The position numbers and the translations under genes are program-made. DNA of 64,000 nt from Schistosoma haematobium (Eukaryota; Platyhelminthes; Trematoda; Strigeidida; Schistosomatidae): assembly GCF_000699445.3 (NCBI RefSeq), contig NC_067197.1, positions 4,408,152 to 4,472,151 of the forward strand, read 5' to 3'. Of this stretch, positions 19,867-31,705 are shown piece by piece (position 1 is the stretch's first letter; every line of letters begins with the position of its first letter). The notes below the pieces were generated by a model that was given only the letters and a program-made list of their open reading frames with translations, was not told the origin of the DNA and did no database searches.

Positions 19867-20986
19867 GGAGCTCTGGATTAATGCGCTAGACAATGGAAAC
19901 TCAGTGGATGTTGTCTACATAGACTTCAGTAAGGCTTTTGACAAGGTGCCAACTAACAGACTGCTATTGAAGTTGGCAAACCTTGGTATTGCCGGACCTC
20001 TTTTAAAATGGATTAAGGATTTCCTAGTAGGTCGTAGGCAAAAAGTAAGAATAAATTCCAAGTGCTCCATCTGGAGACCAGTACTTAGTGGAGTACCCCA
20101 AGGTTCCGTCCTAGGTCCTTTACTTTTTATAATGTACGTTAATGATCTTACAAGTATAGTACAGTCTCCAATGTTATTATACGCTGACGATGTAAAAATT
20201 TGGCGAGTTATAACTGGAGACAAAGACGCATTTACTCTTCAGGCGGACTTAAATAATATGATAAACTGGTCTAAAGAGTGGCTAATGCCTATCAACTCGG
20301 AAAAGAGTGTCTACATGCACTTGGGGGATTCAAAGGTTAAAACGTACAACATAGGGGATGTGTCATTACCCATAGTCCGGTCTCATAAGGACCTAGGGGT
20401 GACAGTGAGCAATGATCTTAAGACGACGGCCCATTGCCGGGAGGTCGCAGTTAAGGGGTTTCGAACCCTCTGGGCTTTAAAAAGGACATTCACTAAGCTT
20501 GATACTACCCGGTTCACCACATTATACACATCCTTAGTGAGAACTAAGTTAGAGAACTGTGTTCAGGCTGCAAGCCCCTGTTTAAAAGGTGACTCAGACA
20601 TACTAGACAAGGTACAGAGGGCAGCTACGCGTGCAATTCCGGAACTCCGGGGTTTATCATATAAAGAGCGGCTTGAAAAACTGAACCTCTTTACTCTGTC
20701 CTATCGCAGACTAAGGGGAGATCTAATATTGATGTACAGAATACTGAGAAATGATTTCGGACCTAACTTATTCTCTCTCTTCCTTCCCACTAGATCGGGA
20801 CACCTCAGAGGACATAGCAGGCGAGTAGAAAAGCCAAGAACGAACAAAATACCCGTGGCATACAGGTTTTCACACCGAGTCATCAATACTTGGAACCTGC
20901 TGCCTGAAGCAGTGGTATCCGCACCTTCAATTGACTCTTTCAAGAGAAGACTGGACACTCACAGAAGCATACTAGAAAAGGAATAA
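19829..20986 (+). CDS. U6: E1 RT fragment, fingers deleted
   Basis: Asp260, Ala269. Confidence 0.88.
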   Translation: MVRLKCSRTTLARELWINALDNGNSVDVVYIDFSKAFDKVPTNRLLLKLANLGIAGPLLKWIKDFLVGRRQKVRINSKCSIWRPVLSGVPQGSVLGPLLFIMYVNDLTSIVQSPMLLYADDVKIWRVITGDKDAFTLQADLNNMINWSKEWLMPINSEKSVYMHLGDSKVKTYNIGDVSLPIVRSHKDLGVTVSNDLKTTAHCREVAVKGFRTLWALKRTFTKLDTTRFTTLYTSLVRTKLENCVQAASPCLKGDSDILDKVQRAATRAIPELRGLSYKERLEKLNLFTLSYRRLRGDLILMYRILRNDFGPNLFSLFLPTRSGHLRGHSRRVEKPRTNKIPVAYRFSHRVINTWNLLPEAVVSAPSIDSFKRRLDTHRSILEKE

Positions 20987-21447
20987 CATAGGCCGTAGGC
21001 CTTCTGTCCTTACTACACAAATCTGAATCTGAATCTGTAGGTCGTTCAAGTGCGAGGGCTATTTAGAATAGCTTAACTCCAACCTGTTGTTTTGAAGGTT
21101 ATTGCTTTAATTGTCGGTTGAATCAATATCCTTAATTGGACGATTATAGTCAGCTGGATACTAATTAAGCTAAGCATTTGTACTCGTCCTATTGGAGGAC
21201 TGACCGATTTTTACACTACAGACTTAACGACCTTTCTGTCATTTGTCAGACGTCATCTTTTGCTGTACGTTTTCCGGTTAGAACTCAGTTTTTTGTGAGA
21301 GTGCTTTTTAAGATATGACTGATGCAATTTGTTTGGTTATGACGTCCAGATCGCTGAAATCTTAATAGGAAAACTTAGGCTGCCAATCACTAGCACGCGT
21401 CAGTCCAGTCCAGACCCAGCGTCCGGAAAGCAAACATACCAGACATC

Positions 21448-21918
21448 ATGCACTCAGCATCGTTAATAGATTGGACAATATACCCAGAGTTCTCCATTGA
21501 AACGGCCTGGGACGCATTTCGAAATTCATACTTAAAAGTTACTACACCTCACATCCCTTGCACTATACCGAAGGGGCCGAAAAACTCACCACCATGGTTC
21601 AGTAGGGAGGTCCGTATCCTTCTCCGTAAGAAAAGGAAAATGTGGGATAGATTTAGGTTACTGGGGACTGATGAGTCGAAATCTCAGTATCAAAAGGCTC
21701 CGAATACTTGTGCCTCGACCCTCCGTAAGTCTAGAAAATTGTACGAAGGAAAACTTGTTAAGGAATCCATATATTTTCCTAAACGCTTGTATTCCTTTAT
21801 AAACCAAAGGACAAGGAGAAAAGGAAATATTCCTGCTCTATGGGGAGACAGTACTGCTTCATCATTAGTGGAAGACGACTTTGGTAAGGCTCAAGTGTTC
21901 TCGAACTACTTTAGCTAG
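21448..21918 (+). CDS. U7: E1 linker fragment
   Basis: Protein identical to U1. Confidence 0.85.
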   Translation: MHSASLIDWTIYPEFSIETAWDAFRNSYLKVTTPHIPCTIPKGPKNSPPWFSREVRILLRKKRKMWDRFRLLGTDESKSQYQKAPNTCASTLRKSRKLYEGKLVKESIYFPKRLYSFINQRTRRKGNIPALWGDSTASSLVEDDFGKAQVFSNYFS

Positions 21919-23038
21919 GGAGCTCTGGATTAATGCGCTAGACAATGGAAACTCAGTGGATGTTGTCTACATAGACTTCAGTAAGGCTTTTGACAAGGTG
22001 CCAACTAACAGACTGCTATTGAAGTTGGCAAACCTTGGTATTGCCGGACCTCTTTTAAAATGGATTAAGGATTTCCTAGTAGGTCGTAGGCAAAAAGTAA
22101 GAATAAATTCCAAGTGCTCCATCTGGAGACCAGTACTTAGTGGAGTACCCCAAGGTTCCGTCCTAGGTCCTTTACTTTTTATAATGTACGTTAATGATCT
22201 TACAAGTATAGTACAGTCTCCAATGTTATTATACGCTGACGATGTAAAAATTTGGCGAGTTATAACTGGAGACAAAGACGCATTTACTCTTCAGGCGGAC
22301 TTAAATAATATGATAAACTGGTCTAAAGAGTGGCTAATGCCTATCAACTCGGAAAAGAGTGTCTACATGCACTTGGGGGATTCAAAGGTTAAAACGTACA
22401 ACATAGGGGATGTGTCATTACCCATAGTCCGGTCTCATAAGGACCTAGGGGTGACAGTGAGCAATGATCTTAAGACGACGGCCCATTGCCGGGAGGTCGC
22501 AGTTAAGGGGTTTCGAACCCTCTGGGCTTTAAAAAGGACATTCACTAAGCTTGATACTACCCGGTTCACCACATTATACACATCCTTAGTGAGAACTAAG
22601 TTAGAGAACTGTGTTCAGGCTGCAAGCCCCTGTTTAAAAGGTGACTCAGACATACTAGACAAGGTACAGAGGGCAGCTACGCGTGCAATTCCGGAACTCC
22701 GGGGTTTATCATATAAAGAGCGGCTTGAAAAACTGAACCTCTTTACTCTGTCCTATCGCAGACTAAGGGGAGATCTAATATTGATGTACAGAATACTGAG
22801 AAATGATTTCGGACCTAACTTATTCTCTCTCTTCCTTCCCACTAGATCGGGACACCTCAGAGGACATAGCAGGCGAGTAGAAAAGCCAAGAACGAACAAA
22901 ATACCCGTGGCATACAGGTTTTCACACCGAGTCATCAATACTTGGAACCTGCTGCCTGAAGCAGTGGTATCCGCACCTTCAATTGACTCTTTCAAGAGAA
23001 GACTGGACACTCACAGAAGCATACTAGAAAAGGAATAA
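21881..23038 (+). CDS. U7: E1 RT fragment, fingers deleted
   Basis: Asp260, Ala269. Confidence 0.88.
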   Translation: MVRLKCSRTTLARELWINALDNGNSVDVVYIDFSKAFDKVPTNRLLLKLANLGIAGPLLKWIKDFLVGRRQKVRINSKCSIWRPVLSGVPQGSVLGPLLFIMYVNDLTSIVQSPMLLYADDVKIWRVITGDKDAFTLQADLNNMINWSKEWLMPINSEKSVYMHLGDSKVKTYNIGDVSLPIVRSHKDLGVTVSNDLKTTAHCREVAVKGFRTLWALKRTFTKLDTTRFTTLYTSLVRTKLENCVQAASPCLKGDSDILDKVQRAATRAIPELRGLSYKERLEKLNLFTLSYRRLRGDLILMYRILRNDFGPNLFSLFLPTRSGHLRGHSRRVEKPRTNKIPVAYRFSHRVINTWNLLPEAVVSAPSIDSFKRRLDTHRSILEKE

Positions 23039-23498
23039 CATAGGCCGTAGGCCTTCTGTCCTTACTACACAAATCTGAATCTGAATCTGTAGGTCGTTCA
23101 AGTGCGAGGGCTATTTAGAATAGCTTAACTCCAACCTGTTGTTTTGAAGGTTATTGCTTTAATTGTCGGTTGAATCAATATCCTTAATTGGACGATTATA
23201 GTCAGCTGGATACTAATTAAGCTAAGCATTTGTACTCGTCCTATTGGAGGACTGACCGATTTTTACACTACAGACTTAACGACCTTTCTGTCATTTGTCA
23301 GACGTCATCTTTTGCTGTACGTTTTCCGGTTAGAACTCAGTTTTTGTGAGAGTGCTTTTTAAGATATGACTGATGCAATTTGTTTGGTTATGACGTCCAG
23401 ATCGCTGAAATCTTAATAGGAAAACTTAGGCTGCCAATCACTAGCACGCGTCAGTCCAGTCCAGACCCAGCGTCCGGAAAGCAAACATACCAGACATC

Positions 23499-23969
23499 AT
23501 GCACTCAGCATCGTTAATAGATTGGACAATATACCCAGAGTTCTCCATTGAAACGGCCTGGGACGCATTTCGAAATTCATACTTAAAAGTTACTACACCT
23601 CACATCCCTTGCACTATACCGAAGGGGCCGAAAAACTCACCACCATGGTTCAGTAGGGAGGTCCGTATCCTTCTCCGTAAGAAAAGGAAAATGTGGGATA
23701 GATTTAGGTTACTGGGGACTGATGAGTCGAAATCTCAGTATCAAAAGGCTCCGAATACTTGTGCCTCGACCCTCCGTAAGTCTAGAAAATTGTACGAAGG
23801 AAAACTTGTTAAGGAATCCATATATTTTCCTAAACGCTTGTATTCCTTTATAAACCAAAGGACAAGGAGAAAAGGAAATATTCCTGCTCTATGGGGAGAC
23901 AGTACTGCTTCATCATTAGTGGAAGACGACTTTGGTAAGGCTCAAGTGTTCTCGAACTACTTTAGCTAG
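23499..23969 (+). CDS. U8: E1 linker fragment
   Basis: Protein identical to U1; the preceding spacer reverts to T5. Confidence 0.85.
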   Translation: MHSASLIDWTIYPEFSIETAWDAFRNSYLKVTTPHIPCTIPKGPKNSPPWFSREVRILLRKKRKMWDRFRLLGTDESKSQYQKAPNTCASTLRKSRKLYEGKLVKESIYFPKRLYSFINQRTRRKGNIPALWGDSTASSLVEDDFGKAQVFSNYFS

Positions 23970-25089
23970 GGAGCTCTGGATTAATGCGCTAGACAATGGA
24001 AACTCAGTGGATGTTGTCTACATAGACTTCAGTAAGGCTTTTGACAAGGTGCCAACTAACAGACTGCTATTGAAGTTGGCAAACCTTGGTATTGCCGGAC
24101 CTCTTTTAAAATGGATTAAGGATTTCCTAGTAGGTCGTAGGCAAAAAGTAAGAATAAATTCCAAGTGCTCCATCTGGAGACCAGTACTTAGTGGAGTACC
24201 CCAAGGTTCCGTCCTAGGTCCTTTACTTTTTATAATGTACGTTAATGATCTTACAAGTATAGTACAGTCTCCAATGTTATTATACGCTGACGATGTAAAA
24301 ATTTGGCGAGTTATAACTGGAGACAAAGACGCATTTACTCTTCAGGCGGACTTAAATAATATGATAAACTGGTCTAAAGAGTGGCTAATGCCTATCAACT
24401 CGGAAAAGAGTGTCTACATGCACTTGGGGGATTCAAAGGTTAAAACGTACAACATAGGGGATGTGTCATTACCCATAGTCCGGTCTCATAAGGACCTAGG
24501 GGTGACAGTGAGCAATGATCTTAAGACGACGGCCCATTGCCGGGAGGTCGCAGTTAAGGGGTTTCGAACCCTCTGGGCTTTAAAAAGGACATTCACTAAG
24601 CTTGATACTACCCGGTTCACCACATTATACACATCCTTAGTGAGAACTAAGTTAGAGAACTGTGTTCAGGCTGCAAGCCCCTGTTTAAAAGGTGACTCAG
24701 ACATACTAGACAAGGTACAGAGGGCAGCTACGCGTGCAATTCCGGAACTCCGGGGTTTATCATATAAAGAGCGGCTTGAAAAACTGAACCTCTTTACTCT
24801 GTCCTATCGCAGACTAAGGGGAGATCTAATATTGATGTACAGAATACTGAGAAATGATTTCGGACCTAACTTATTCTCTCTCTTCCTTCCCACTAGATCG
24901 GGACACCTCAGAGGACATAGCAGGCGAGTAGAAAAGCCAAGAACGAACAAAATACCCGTGGCATACAGGTTTTCACACCGAGTCATCAATACTTGGAACC
25001 TGCTGCCTGAAGCAGTGGTATCCGCACCTTCAATTGACTCTTTCAAGAGAAGACTGGACACTCACAGAAGCATACTAGAAAAGGAATAA
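23932..25089 (+). CDS. U8: E1 RT fragment, fingers deleted
   Basis: Asp260, Ala269. Confidence 0.88.
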   Translation: MVRLKCSRTTLARELWINALDNGNSVDVVYIDFSKAFDKVPTNRLLLKLANLGIAGPLLKWIKDFLVGRRQKVRINSKCSIWRPVLSGVPQGSVLGPLLFIMYVNDLTSIVQSPMLLYADDVKIWRVITGDKDAFTLQADLNNMINWSKEWLMPINSEKSVYMHLGDSKVKTYNIGDVSLPIVRSHKDLGVTVSNDLKTTAHCREVAVKGFRTLWALKRTFTKLDTTRFTTLYTSLVRTKLENCVQAASPCLKGDSDILDKVQRAATRAIPELRGLSYKERLEKLNLFTLSYRRLRGDLILMYRILRNDFGPNLFSLFLPTRSGHLRGHSRRVEKPRTNKIPVAYRFSHRVINTWNLLPEAVVSAPSIDSFKRRLDTHRSILEKE

Positions 25090-25550
25090 CATAGGCCGTA
25101 GGCCTTCTGTCCTTACTACACAAATCTGAATCTGAATCTGTAGGTCGTTCAAGTGCGAGGGCTATTTAGAATAGCTTAACTCCAACCTGTTGTTTTGAAG
25201 GTTATTGCTTTAATTGTCGGTTGAATCAATATCCTTAATTGGACGATTATAGTCAGCTGGATACTAATTAAGCTAAGCATTTGTACTCGTCCTATTGGAG
25301 GACTGACCGATTTTTACACTACAGACTTAACGACCTTTCTGTCATTTGTCAGACGTCATCTTTTGCTGTACGTTTTCCGGTTAGAACTCAGTTTTTTGTG
25401 AGAGTGCTTTTTAAGATATGACTGATGCAATTTGTTTGGTTATGACGTCCAGATCGCTGAAATCTTAATAGGAAAACTTAGGCTGCCAATCACTAGCACG
25501 CGTCAGTCCAGTCCAGACCCAGCGTCCGGAAAGCAAACATACCAGACATC

Positions 25551-26021
25551 ATGCACTCAGCATCGTTAATAGATTGGACAATATACCCAGAGTTCTCCAT
25601 TGAAACGGCCTGGGACGCATTTCGAAATTCATACTTAAAAGTTACTACACCTCACATCCCTTGCACTATACCGAAGGGGCCGAAAAACTCACCACCATGG
25701 TTCAGTAGGGAGGTCCGTATCCTTCTCCGTAAGAAAAGGAAAATGTGGGATAGATTTAGGTTACTGGGGACTGATGAGTCGAAATCTCAGTATCAAAAGG
25801 CTCCGAATACTTGTGCCTCGACCCTCCGTAAGTCTAGAAAATTGTACGAAGGAAAACTTGTTAAGGAATCCATATATTTTCCTAAACGCTTGTATTCCTT
25901 TATAAACCAAAGGACAAGGAGAAAAGGAAATATTCCTGCTCTATGGGGAGACAGTACTGCTTCATCATTAGTGGAAGACGACTTTGGTAAGGCTCAAGTG
26001 TTCTCGAACTACTTTAGCTAG
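25551..26021 (+). CDS. U9: E1 linker fragment
   Basis: Protein identical to U1. Confidence 0.85.
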   Translation: MHSASLIDWTIYPEFSIETAWDAFRNSYLKVTTPHIPCTIPKGPKNSPPWFSREVRILLRKKRKMWDRFRLLGTDESKSQYQKAPNTCASTLRKSRKLYEGKLVKESIYFPKRLYSFINQRTRRKGNIPALWGDSTASSLVEDDFGKAQVFSNYFS

Positions 26022-27141
26022 GGAGCTCTGGATTAATGCGCTAGACAATGGAAACTCAGTGGATGTTGTCTACATAGACTTCAGTAAGGCTTTTGACAAG
26101 GTGCCAACTAACAGACTGCTATTGAAGTTGGCAAACCTTGGTATTGCCGGACCTCTTTTAAAATGGATTAAGGATTTCCTAGTAGGTCGTAGGCAAAAAG
26201 TAAGAATAAATTCCAAGTGCTCCATCTGGAGACCAGTACTTAGTGGAGTACCCCAAGGTTCCGTCCTAGGTCCTTTACTTTTTATAATGTACGTTAATGA
26301 TCTTACAAGTATAGTACAGTCTCCAATGTTATTATACGCTGACGATGTAAAAATTTGGCGAGTTATAACTGGAGACAAAGACGCATTTACTCTTCAGGCG
26401 GACTTAAATAATATGATAAACTGGTCTAAAGAGTGGCTAATGCCTATCAACTCGGAAAAGAGTGTCTACATGCACTTGGGGGATTCAAAGGTTAAAACGT
26501 ACAACATAGGGGATGTGTCATTACCCATAGTCCGGTCTCATAAGGACCTAGGGGTGACAGTGAGCAATGATCTTAAGACGACGGCCCATTGCCGGGAGGT
26601 CGCAGTTAAGGGGTTTCGAACCCTCTGGGCTTTAAAAAGGACATTCACTAAGCTTGATACTACCCGGTTCACCACATTATACACATCCTTAGTGAGAACT
26701 AAGTTAGAGAACTGTGTTCAGGCTGCAAGCCCCTGTTTAAAAGGTGACTCAGACATACTAGACAAGGTACAGAGGGCAGCTACGCGTGCAATTCCGGAAC
26801 TCCGGGGTTTATCATATAAAGAGCGGCTTGAAAAACTGAACCTCTTTACTCTGTCCTATCGCAGACTAAGGGGAGATCTAATATTGATGTACAGAATACT
26901 GAGAAATGATTTCGGACCTAACTTATTCTCTCTCTTCCTTCCCACTAGATCGGGACACCTCAGAGGACATAGCAGGCGAGTAGAAAAGCCAAGAACGAAC
27001 AAAATACCCGTGGCATACAGGTTTTCACACCGAGTCATCAATACTTGGAACCTGCTGCCTGAAGCAGTGGTATCCGCACCTTCAATTGACTCTTTCAAGA
27101 GAAGACTGGACACTCACAGAAGCATACTAGAAAAGGAATAA
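25984..27141 (+). CDS. U9: E1 RT fragment, fingers deleted
   Basis: Asp260, Ala269. Confidence 0.88.
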   Translation: MVRLKCSRTTLARELWINALDNGNSVDVVYIDFSKAFDKVPTNRLLLKLANLGIAGPLLKWIKDFLVGRRQKVRINSKCSIWRPVLSGVPQGSVLGPLLFIMYVNDLTSIVQSPMLLYADDVKIWRVITGDKDAFTLQADLNNMINWSKEWLMPINSEKSVYMHLGDSKVKTYNIGDVSLPIVRSHKDLGVTVSNDLKTTAHCREVAVKGFRTLWALKRTFTKLDTTRFTTLYTSLVRTKLENCVQAASPCLKGDSDILDKVQRAATRAIPELRGLSYKERLEKLNLFTLSYRRLRGDLILMYRILRNDFGPNLFSLFLPTRSGHLRGHSRRVEKPRTNKIPVAYRFSHRVINTWNLLPEAVVSAPSIDSFKRRLDTHRSILEKE

Positions 27142-27602
27142 CATAGGCCGTAGGCCTTCTGTCCTTACTACACAAATCTGAATCTGAATCTGTAGGTCGT
27201 TCAAGTGCGAGGGCTATTTAGAATAGCTTAACTCCAACCTGTTGTTTTGAAGGTTATTGCTTTAATTGTCGGTTGAATCAATATCCTTAATTGGACGATT
27301 ATAGTCAGCTGGATACTAATTAAGCTAAGCATTTGTACTCGTCCTATTGGAGGACTGACCGATTTTTACACTACAGACTTAACGACCTTTCTGTCATTTG
27401 TCAGACGTCATCTTTTGCTGTACGTTTTCCGGTTAGAACTCAGTTTTTTGTGAGAGTGCTTTTTAAGATATGACTGATGCAATTTGTTTGGTTATGACGT
27501 CCAGATCGCTGAAATCTTAATAGGAAAACTTAGGCTGCCAATCACTAGCACGCGTCAGTCCAGTCCAGACCCAGCGTCCGGAAAGCAAACATACCAGACA
27601 TC

Positions 27603-28073
27603 ATGCACTCAGCATCGTTAATAGATTGGACAATATACCCAGAGTTCTCCATTGAAACGGCCTGGGACGCATTTCGAAATTCATACTTAAAAGTTACTAC
27701 ACCTCACATCCCTTGCACTATACCGAAGGGGCCGAAAAACTCACCACCATGGTTCAGTAGGGAGGTCCGTATCCTTCTCCGTAAGAAAAGGAAAATGTGG
27801 GATAGATTTAGGTTACTGGGGACTGATGAGTCGAAATCTCAGTATCAAAAGGCTCCGAATACTTGTGCCTCGACCCTCCGTAAGTCTAGAAAATTGTACG
27901 AAGGAAAACTTGTTAAGGAATCCATATATTTTCCTAAACGCTTGTATTCCTTTATAAACCAAAGGACAAGGAGAAAAGGAAATATTCCTGCTCTATGGGG
28001 AGACAGTACTGCTTCATCATTAGTGGAAGACGACTTTGGTAAGGCTCAAGTGTTCTCGAACTACTTTAGCTAG
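27603..28073 (+). CDS. U10: E1 linker fragment
   Basis: Protein identical to U1. Confidence 0.85.
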   Translation: MHSASLIDWTIYPEFSIETAWDAFRNSYLKVTTPHIPCTIPKGPKNSPPWFSREVRILLRKKRKMWDRFRLLGTDESKSQYQKAPNTCASTLRKSRKLYEGKLVKESIYFPKRLYSFINQRTRRKGNIPALWGDSTASSLVEDDFGKAQVFSNYFS

Positions 28074-29193
28074 GGAGCTCTGGATTAATGCGCTAGACAA
28101 TGGAAACTCAGTGGATGTTGTCTACATAGACTTCAGTAAGGCTTTTGACAAGGTGCCAACTAACAGACTGCTATTGAAGTTGGCAAACCTTGGTATTGCC
28201 GGACCTCTTTTAAAATGGATTAAGGATTTCCTAGTAGGTCGTAGGCAAAAAGTAAGAATAAATTCCAAGTGCTCCATCTGGAGACCAGTACTTAGTGGAG
28301 TACCCCAAGGTTCCGTCCTAGGTCCTTTACTTTTTATAATGTACGTTAATGATCTTACAAGTATAGTACAGTCTCCAATGTTATTATACGCTGACGATGT
28401 AAAAATTTGGCGAGTTATAACTGGAGACAAAGACGCATTTACTCTTCAGGCGGACTTAAATAATATGATAAACTGGTCTAAAGAGTGGCTAATGCCTATC
28501 AACTCGGAAAAGAGTGTCTACATGCACTTGGGGGATTCAAAGGTTAAAACGTACAACATAGGGGATGTGTCATTACCCATAGTCCGGTCTCATAAGGACC
28601 TAGGGGTGACAGTGAGCAATGATCTTAAGACGACGGCCCATTGCCGGGAGGTCGCAGTTAAGGGGTTTCGAACCCTCTGGGCTTTAAAAAGGACATTCAC
28701 TAAGCTTGATACTACCCGGTTCACCACATTATACACATCCTTAGTGAGAACTAAGTTAGAGAACTGTGTTCAGGCTGCAAGCCCCTGTTTAAAAGGTGAC
28801 TCAGACATACTAGACAAGGTACAGAGGGCAGCTACGCGTGCAATTCCGGAACTCCGGGGTTTATCATATAAAGAGCGGCTTGAAAAACTGAACCTCTTTA
28901 CTCTGTCCTATCGCAGACTAAGGGGAGATCTAATATTGATGTACAGAATACTGAGAAATGATTTCGGACCTAACTTATTCTCTCTCTTCCTTCCCACTAG
29001 ATCGGGACACCTCAGAGGACATAGCAGGCGAGTAGAAAAGCCAAGAACGAACAAAATACCCGTGGCATACAGGTTTTCACACCGAGTCATCAATACTTGG
29101 AACCTGCTGCCTGAAGCAGTGGTATCCGCACCTTCAATTGACTCTTTCAAGAGAAGACTGGACACTCACAGAAGCATACTAGAAAAGGAATAA
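28036..29193 (+). CDS. U10: E1 RT fragment, fingers deleted
   Basis: Asp260; last Ala269 unit before the Glu269 block. Confidence 0.88.
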   Translation: MVRLKCSRTTLARELWINALDNGNSVDVVYIDFSKAFDKVPTNRLLLKLANLGIAGPLLKWIKDFLVGRRQKVRINSKCSIWRPVLSGVPQGSVLGPLLFIMYVNDLTSIVQSPMLLYADDVKIWRVITGDKDAFTLQADLNNMINWSKEWLMPINSEKSVYMHLGDSKVKTYNIGDVSLPIVRSHKDLGVTVSNDLKTTAHCREVAVKGFRTLWALKRTFTKLDTTRFTTLYTSLVRTKLENCVQAASPCLKGDSDILDKVQRAATRAIPELRGLSYKERLEKLNLFTLSYRRLRGDLILMYRILRNDFGPNLFSLFLPTRSGHLRGHSRRVEKPRTNKIPVAYRFSHRVINTWNLLPEAVVSAPSIDSFKRRLDTHRSILEKE

Positions 29194-29654
29194 CATAGGC
29201 CGTAGGCCTTCTGTCCTTACTACACAAATCTGAATCTGAATCTGTAGGTCGTTCAAGTGCGAGGGCTATTTAGAATAGCTTAACTCCAACCTGTTGTTTT
29301 GAAGGTTATTGCTTTAATTGTCGGTTGAATCAATATCCTTAATTGGACGATTATAGTCAGCTGGATACTAATTAAGCTAAGCATTTGTACTCGTCCTATT
29401 GGAGGACTGACCGATTTTTACACTACAGACTTAACGACCTTTCTGTCATTTGTCAGACGTCATCTTTTGCTGTACGTTTTCCGGTTAGAACTCAGTTTTT
29501 TGTGAGAGTGCTTTTTAAGATATGACTGATGCAATTTGTTTGGTTATGACGTCCAGATCGCTGAAATCTTAATAGGAAAACTTAGGCTGCCAATCACTAG
29601 CACGCGTCAGTCCAGTCCAGACCCAGCGTCCGGAAAGCAAACATACCAGACATC

Positions 29655-30125
29655 ATGCACTCAGCATCGTTAATAGATTGGACAATATACCCAGAGTTCT
29701 CCATTGAAACGGCCTGGGACGCATTTCGAAATTCATACTTAAAAGTTACTACACCTCACATCCCTTGCACTATACCGAAGGGGCCGAAAAACTCACCACC
29801 ATGGTTCAGTAGGGAGGTCCGTATCCTTCTCCGTAAGAAAAGGAAAATGTGGGATAGATTTAGGTTACTGGGGACTGATGAGTCGAAATCTCAGTATCAA
29901 AAGGCTCCGAATACTTGTGCCTCGACCCTTCGTAAGTCTAGAAAATTGTACGAAGGAAAACTTGTTAAGGAATCCATATATTTTCCTAAACGCTTGTATT
30001 CCTTTATAAACCAAAGGACAAGGAGAAAAGGAAATATTCCTGCTCTATGGGGAGACAGTACTGCTTCATCATTAGTGGAAGACGACTTTGGTAAGGCTCA
30101 AGTGTTCTCGAACTACTTTAGCTAG
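29655..30125 (+). CDS. U11: E1 linker fragment
   Basis: Protein identical to U1, but the codon for Arg93 is CGT (ACCCTTCGT near 29928). This variant is absent from U12-U16 and returns in U17-U21. Confidence 0.85.
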   Translation: MHSASLIDWTIYPEFSIETAWDAFRNSYLKVTTPHIPCTIPKGPKNSPPWFSREVRILLRKKRKMWDRFRLLGTDESKSQYQKAPNTCASTLRKSRKLYEGKLVKESIYFPKRLYSFINQRTRRKGNIPALWGDSTASSLVEDDFGKAQVFSNYFS

Positions 30126-31245
30126 GGAGCTCTGGATTAATGCGCTAGACAATGGAAACTCAGTGGATGTTGTCTACATAGACTTCAGTAAGGCTTTTGA
30201 CAAGGTGCCAACTAACAGACTGCTATTGAAGTTGGCAAACCTTGGTATTGCCGGACCTCTTTTAAAATGGATTAAGGATTTCCTAGTAGGTCGTAGGCAA
30301 AAAGTAAGAATAAATTCCAAGTGCTCCATCTGGAGACCAGTACTTAGTGGAGTACCCCAAGGTTCCGTCCTAGGTCCTTTACTTTTTATAATGTACGTTA
30401 ATGATCTTACAAGTATAGTACAGTCTCCAATGTTATTATACGCTGACGATGTAAAAATTTGGCGAGTTATAACTGGAGACAAAGACGCATTTACTCTTCA
30501 GGCGGACTTAAATAATATGATAAACTGGTCTAAAGAGTGGCTAATGCCTATCAACTCGGAAAAGAGTGTCTACATGCACTTGGGGGATTCAAAGGTTAAA
30601 ACGTACAACATAGGGGATGTGTCATTACCCATAGTCCGGTCTCATAAGGACCTAGGGGTGACAGTGAGCAATGATCTTAAGACGACGGCCCATTGCCGGG
30701 AGGTCGCAGTTAAGGGGTTTCGAACCCTCTGGGCTTTAAAAAGGACATTCACTAAGCTTGATACTACCCGGTTCACCACATTATACACATCCTTAGTGAG
30801 AACTAAGTTAGAGAACTGTGTTCAGGCTGCAAGCCCCTGTTTAAAAGGTGACTCAGACATACTAGACAAGGTACAGAGGGCAGCTACGCGTGAAATTCCG
30901 GAACTCCGGGGTTTATCATATAAAGAGCGGCTTGAAAAACTGAACCTCTTTACTCTGTCCTATCGCAGACTAAGGGGAGATCTAATATTGATGTACAGAA
31001 TACTGAGAAATGATTTCGGACCTAACTTATTCTCTCTCTTCCTTCCCACTAGATCGGGACACCTCAGAGGACATAGCAGGCGAGTAGAAAAGCCAAGAAC
31101 GAACAAAATACCCGTGGCATACAGGTTTTCACACCGAGTCATCAATACTTGGAACCTGCTGCCTGAAGCAGTGGTATCCGCACCTTCAATTGACTCTTTC
31201 AAGAGAAGACTGGACACTCACAGAAGCATACTAGAAAAGGAATAA
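30088..31245 (+). CDS. U11: E1 RT fragment, fingers deleted
   Basis: Asp260; first unit with Glu269 (GAA for GCA near 30892). Confidence 0.88.
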   Translation: MVRLKCSRTTLARELWINALDNGNSVDVVYIDFSKAFDKVPTNRLLLKLANLGIAGPLLKWIKDFLVGRRQKVRINSKCSIWRPVLSGVPQGSVLGPLLFIMYVNDLTSIVQSPMLLYADDVKIWRVITGDKDAFTLQADLNNMINWSKEWLMPINSEKSVYMHLGDSKVKTYNIGDVSLPIVRSHKDLGVTVSNDLKTTAHCREVAVKGFRTLWALKRTFTKLDTTRFTTLYTSLVRTKLENCVQAASPCLKGDSDILDKVQRAATREIPELRGLSYKERLEKLNLFTLSYRRLRGDLILMYRILRNDFGPNLFSLFLPTRSGHLRGHSRRVEKPRTNKIPVAYRFSHRVINTWNLLPEAVVSAPSIDSFKRRLDTHRSILEKE

Positions 31246-31705
31246 CATAGGCCGTAGGCCTTCTGTCCTTACTACACAAATCTGAATCTGAATCTGTAGG
31301 TCGTTCAAGTGCGAGGGCTATTTAGAATAGCTTAACTCCAACCTGTTGTTTTGAAGGTTATTGCTTTAATTGTCGGTTGAATCAATATCCTTAATTGGAC
31401 GATTATAGTCAGCTGGATACTAATTAAGCTAAGCATTTGTACTCGTCCTATTGGAGGACTGACCGATTTTTACACTACAGACTTAACGACCTTTCTGTCA
31501 TTTGTCAGACGTCATCTTTTGCTGTACGTTTTCCGGTTAGAACTCAGTTTTTGTGAGAGTGCTTTTTAAGATATGACTGATGCAATTTGTTTGGTTATGA
31601 CGTCCAGATCGCTGAAATCTTAATAGGAAAACTTAGGCTGCCAATCACTAGCACGCGTCAGTCCAGTCCAGACCCAGCGTCCGGAAAGCAAACATACCAG
31701 ACATC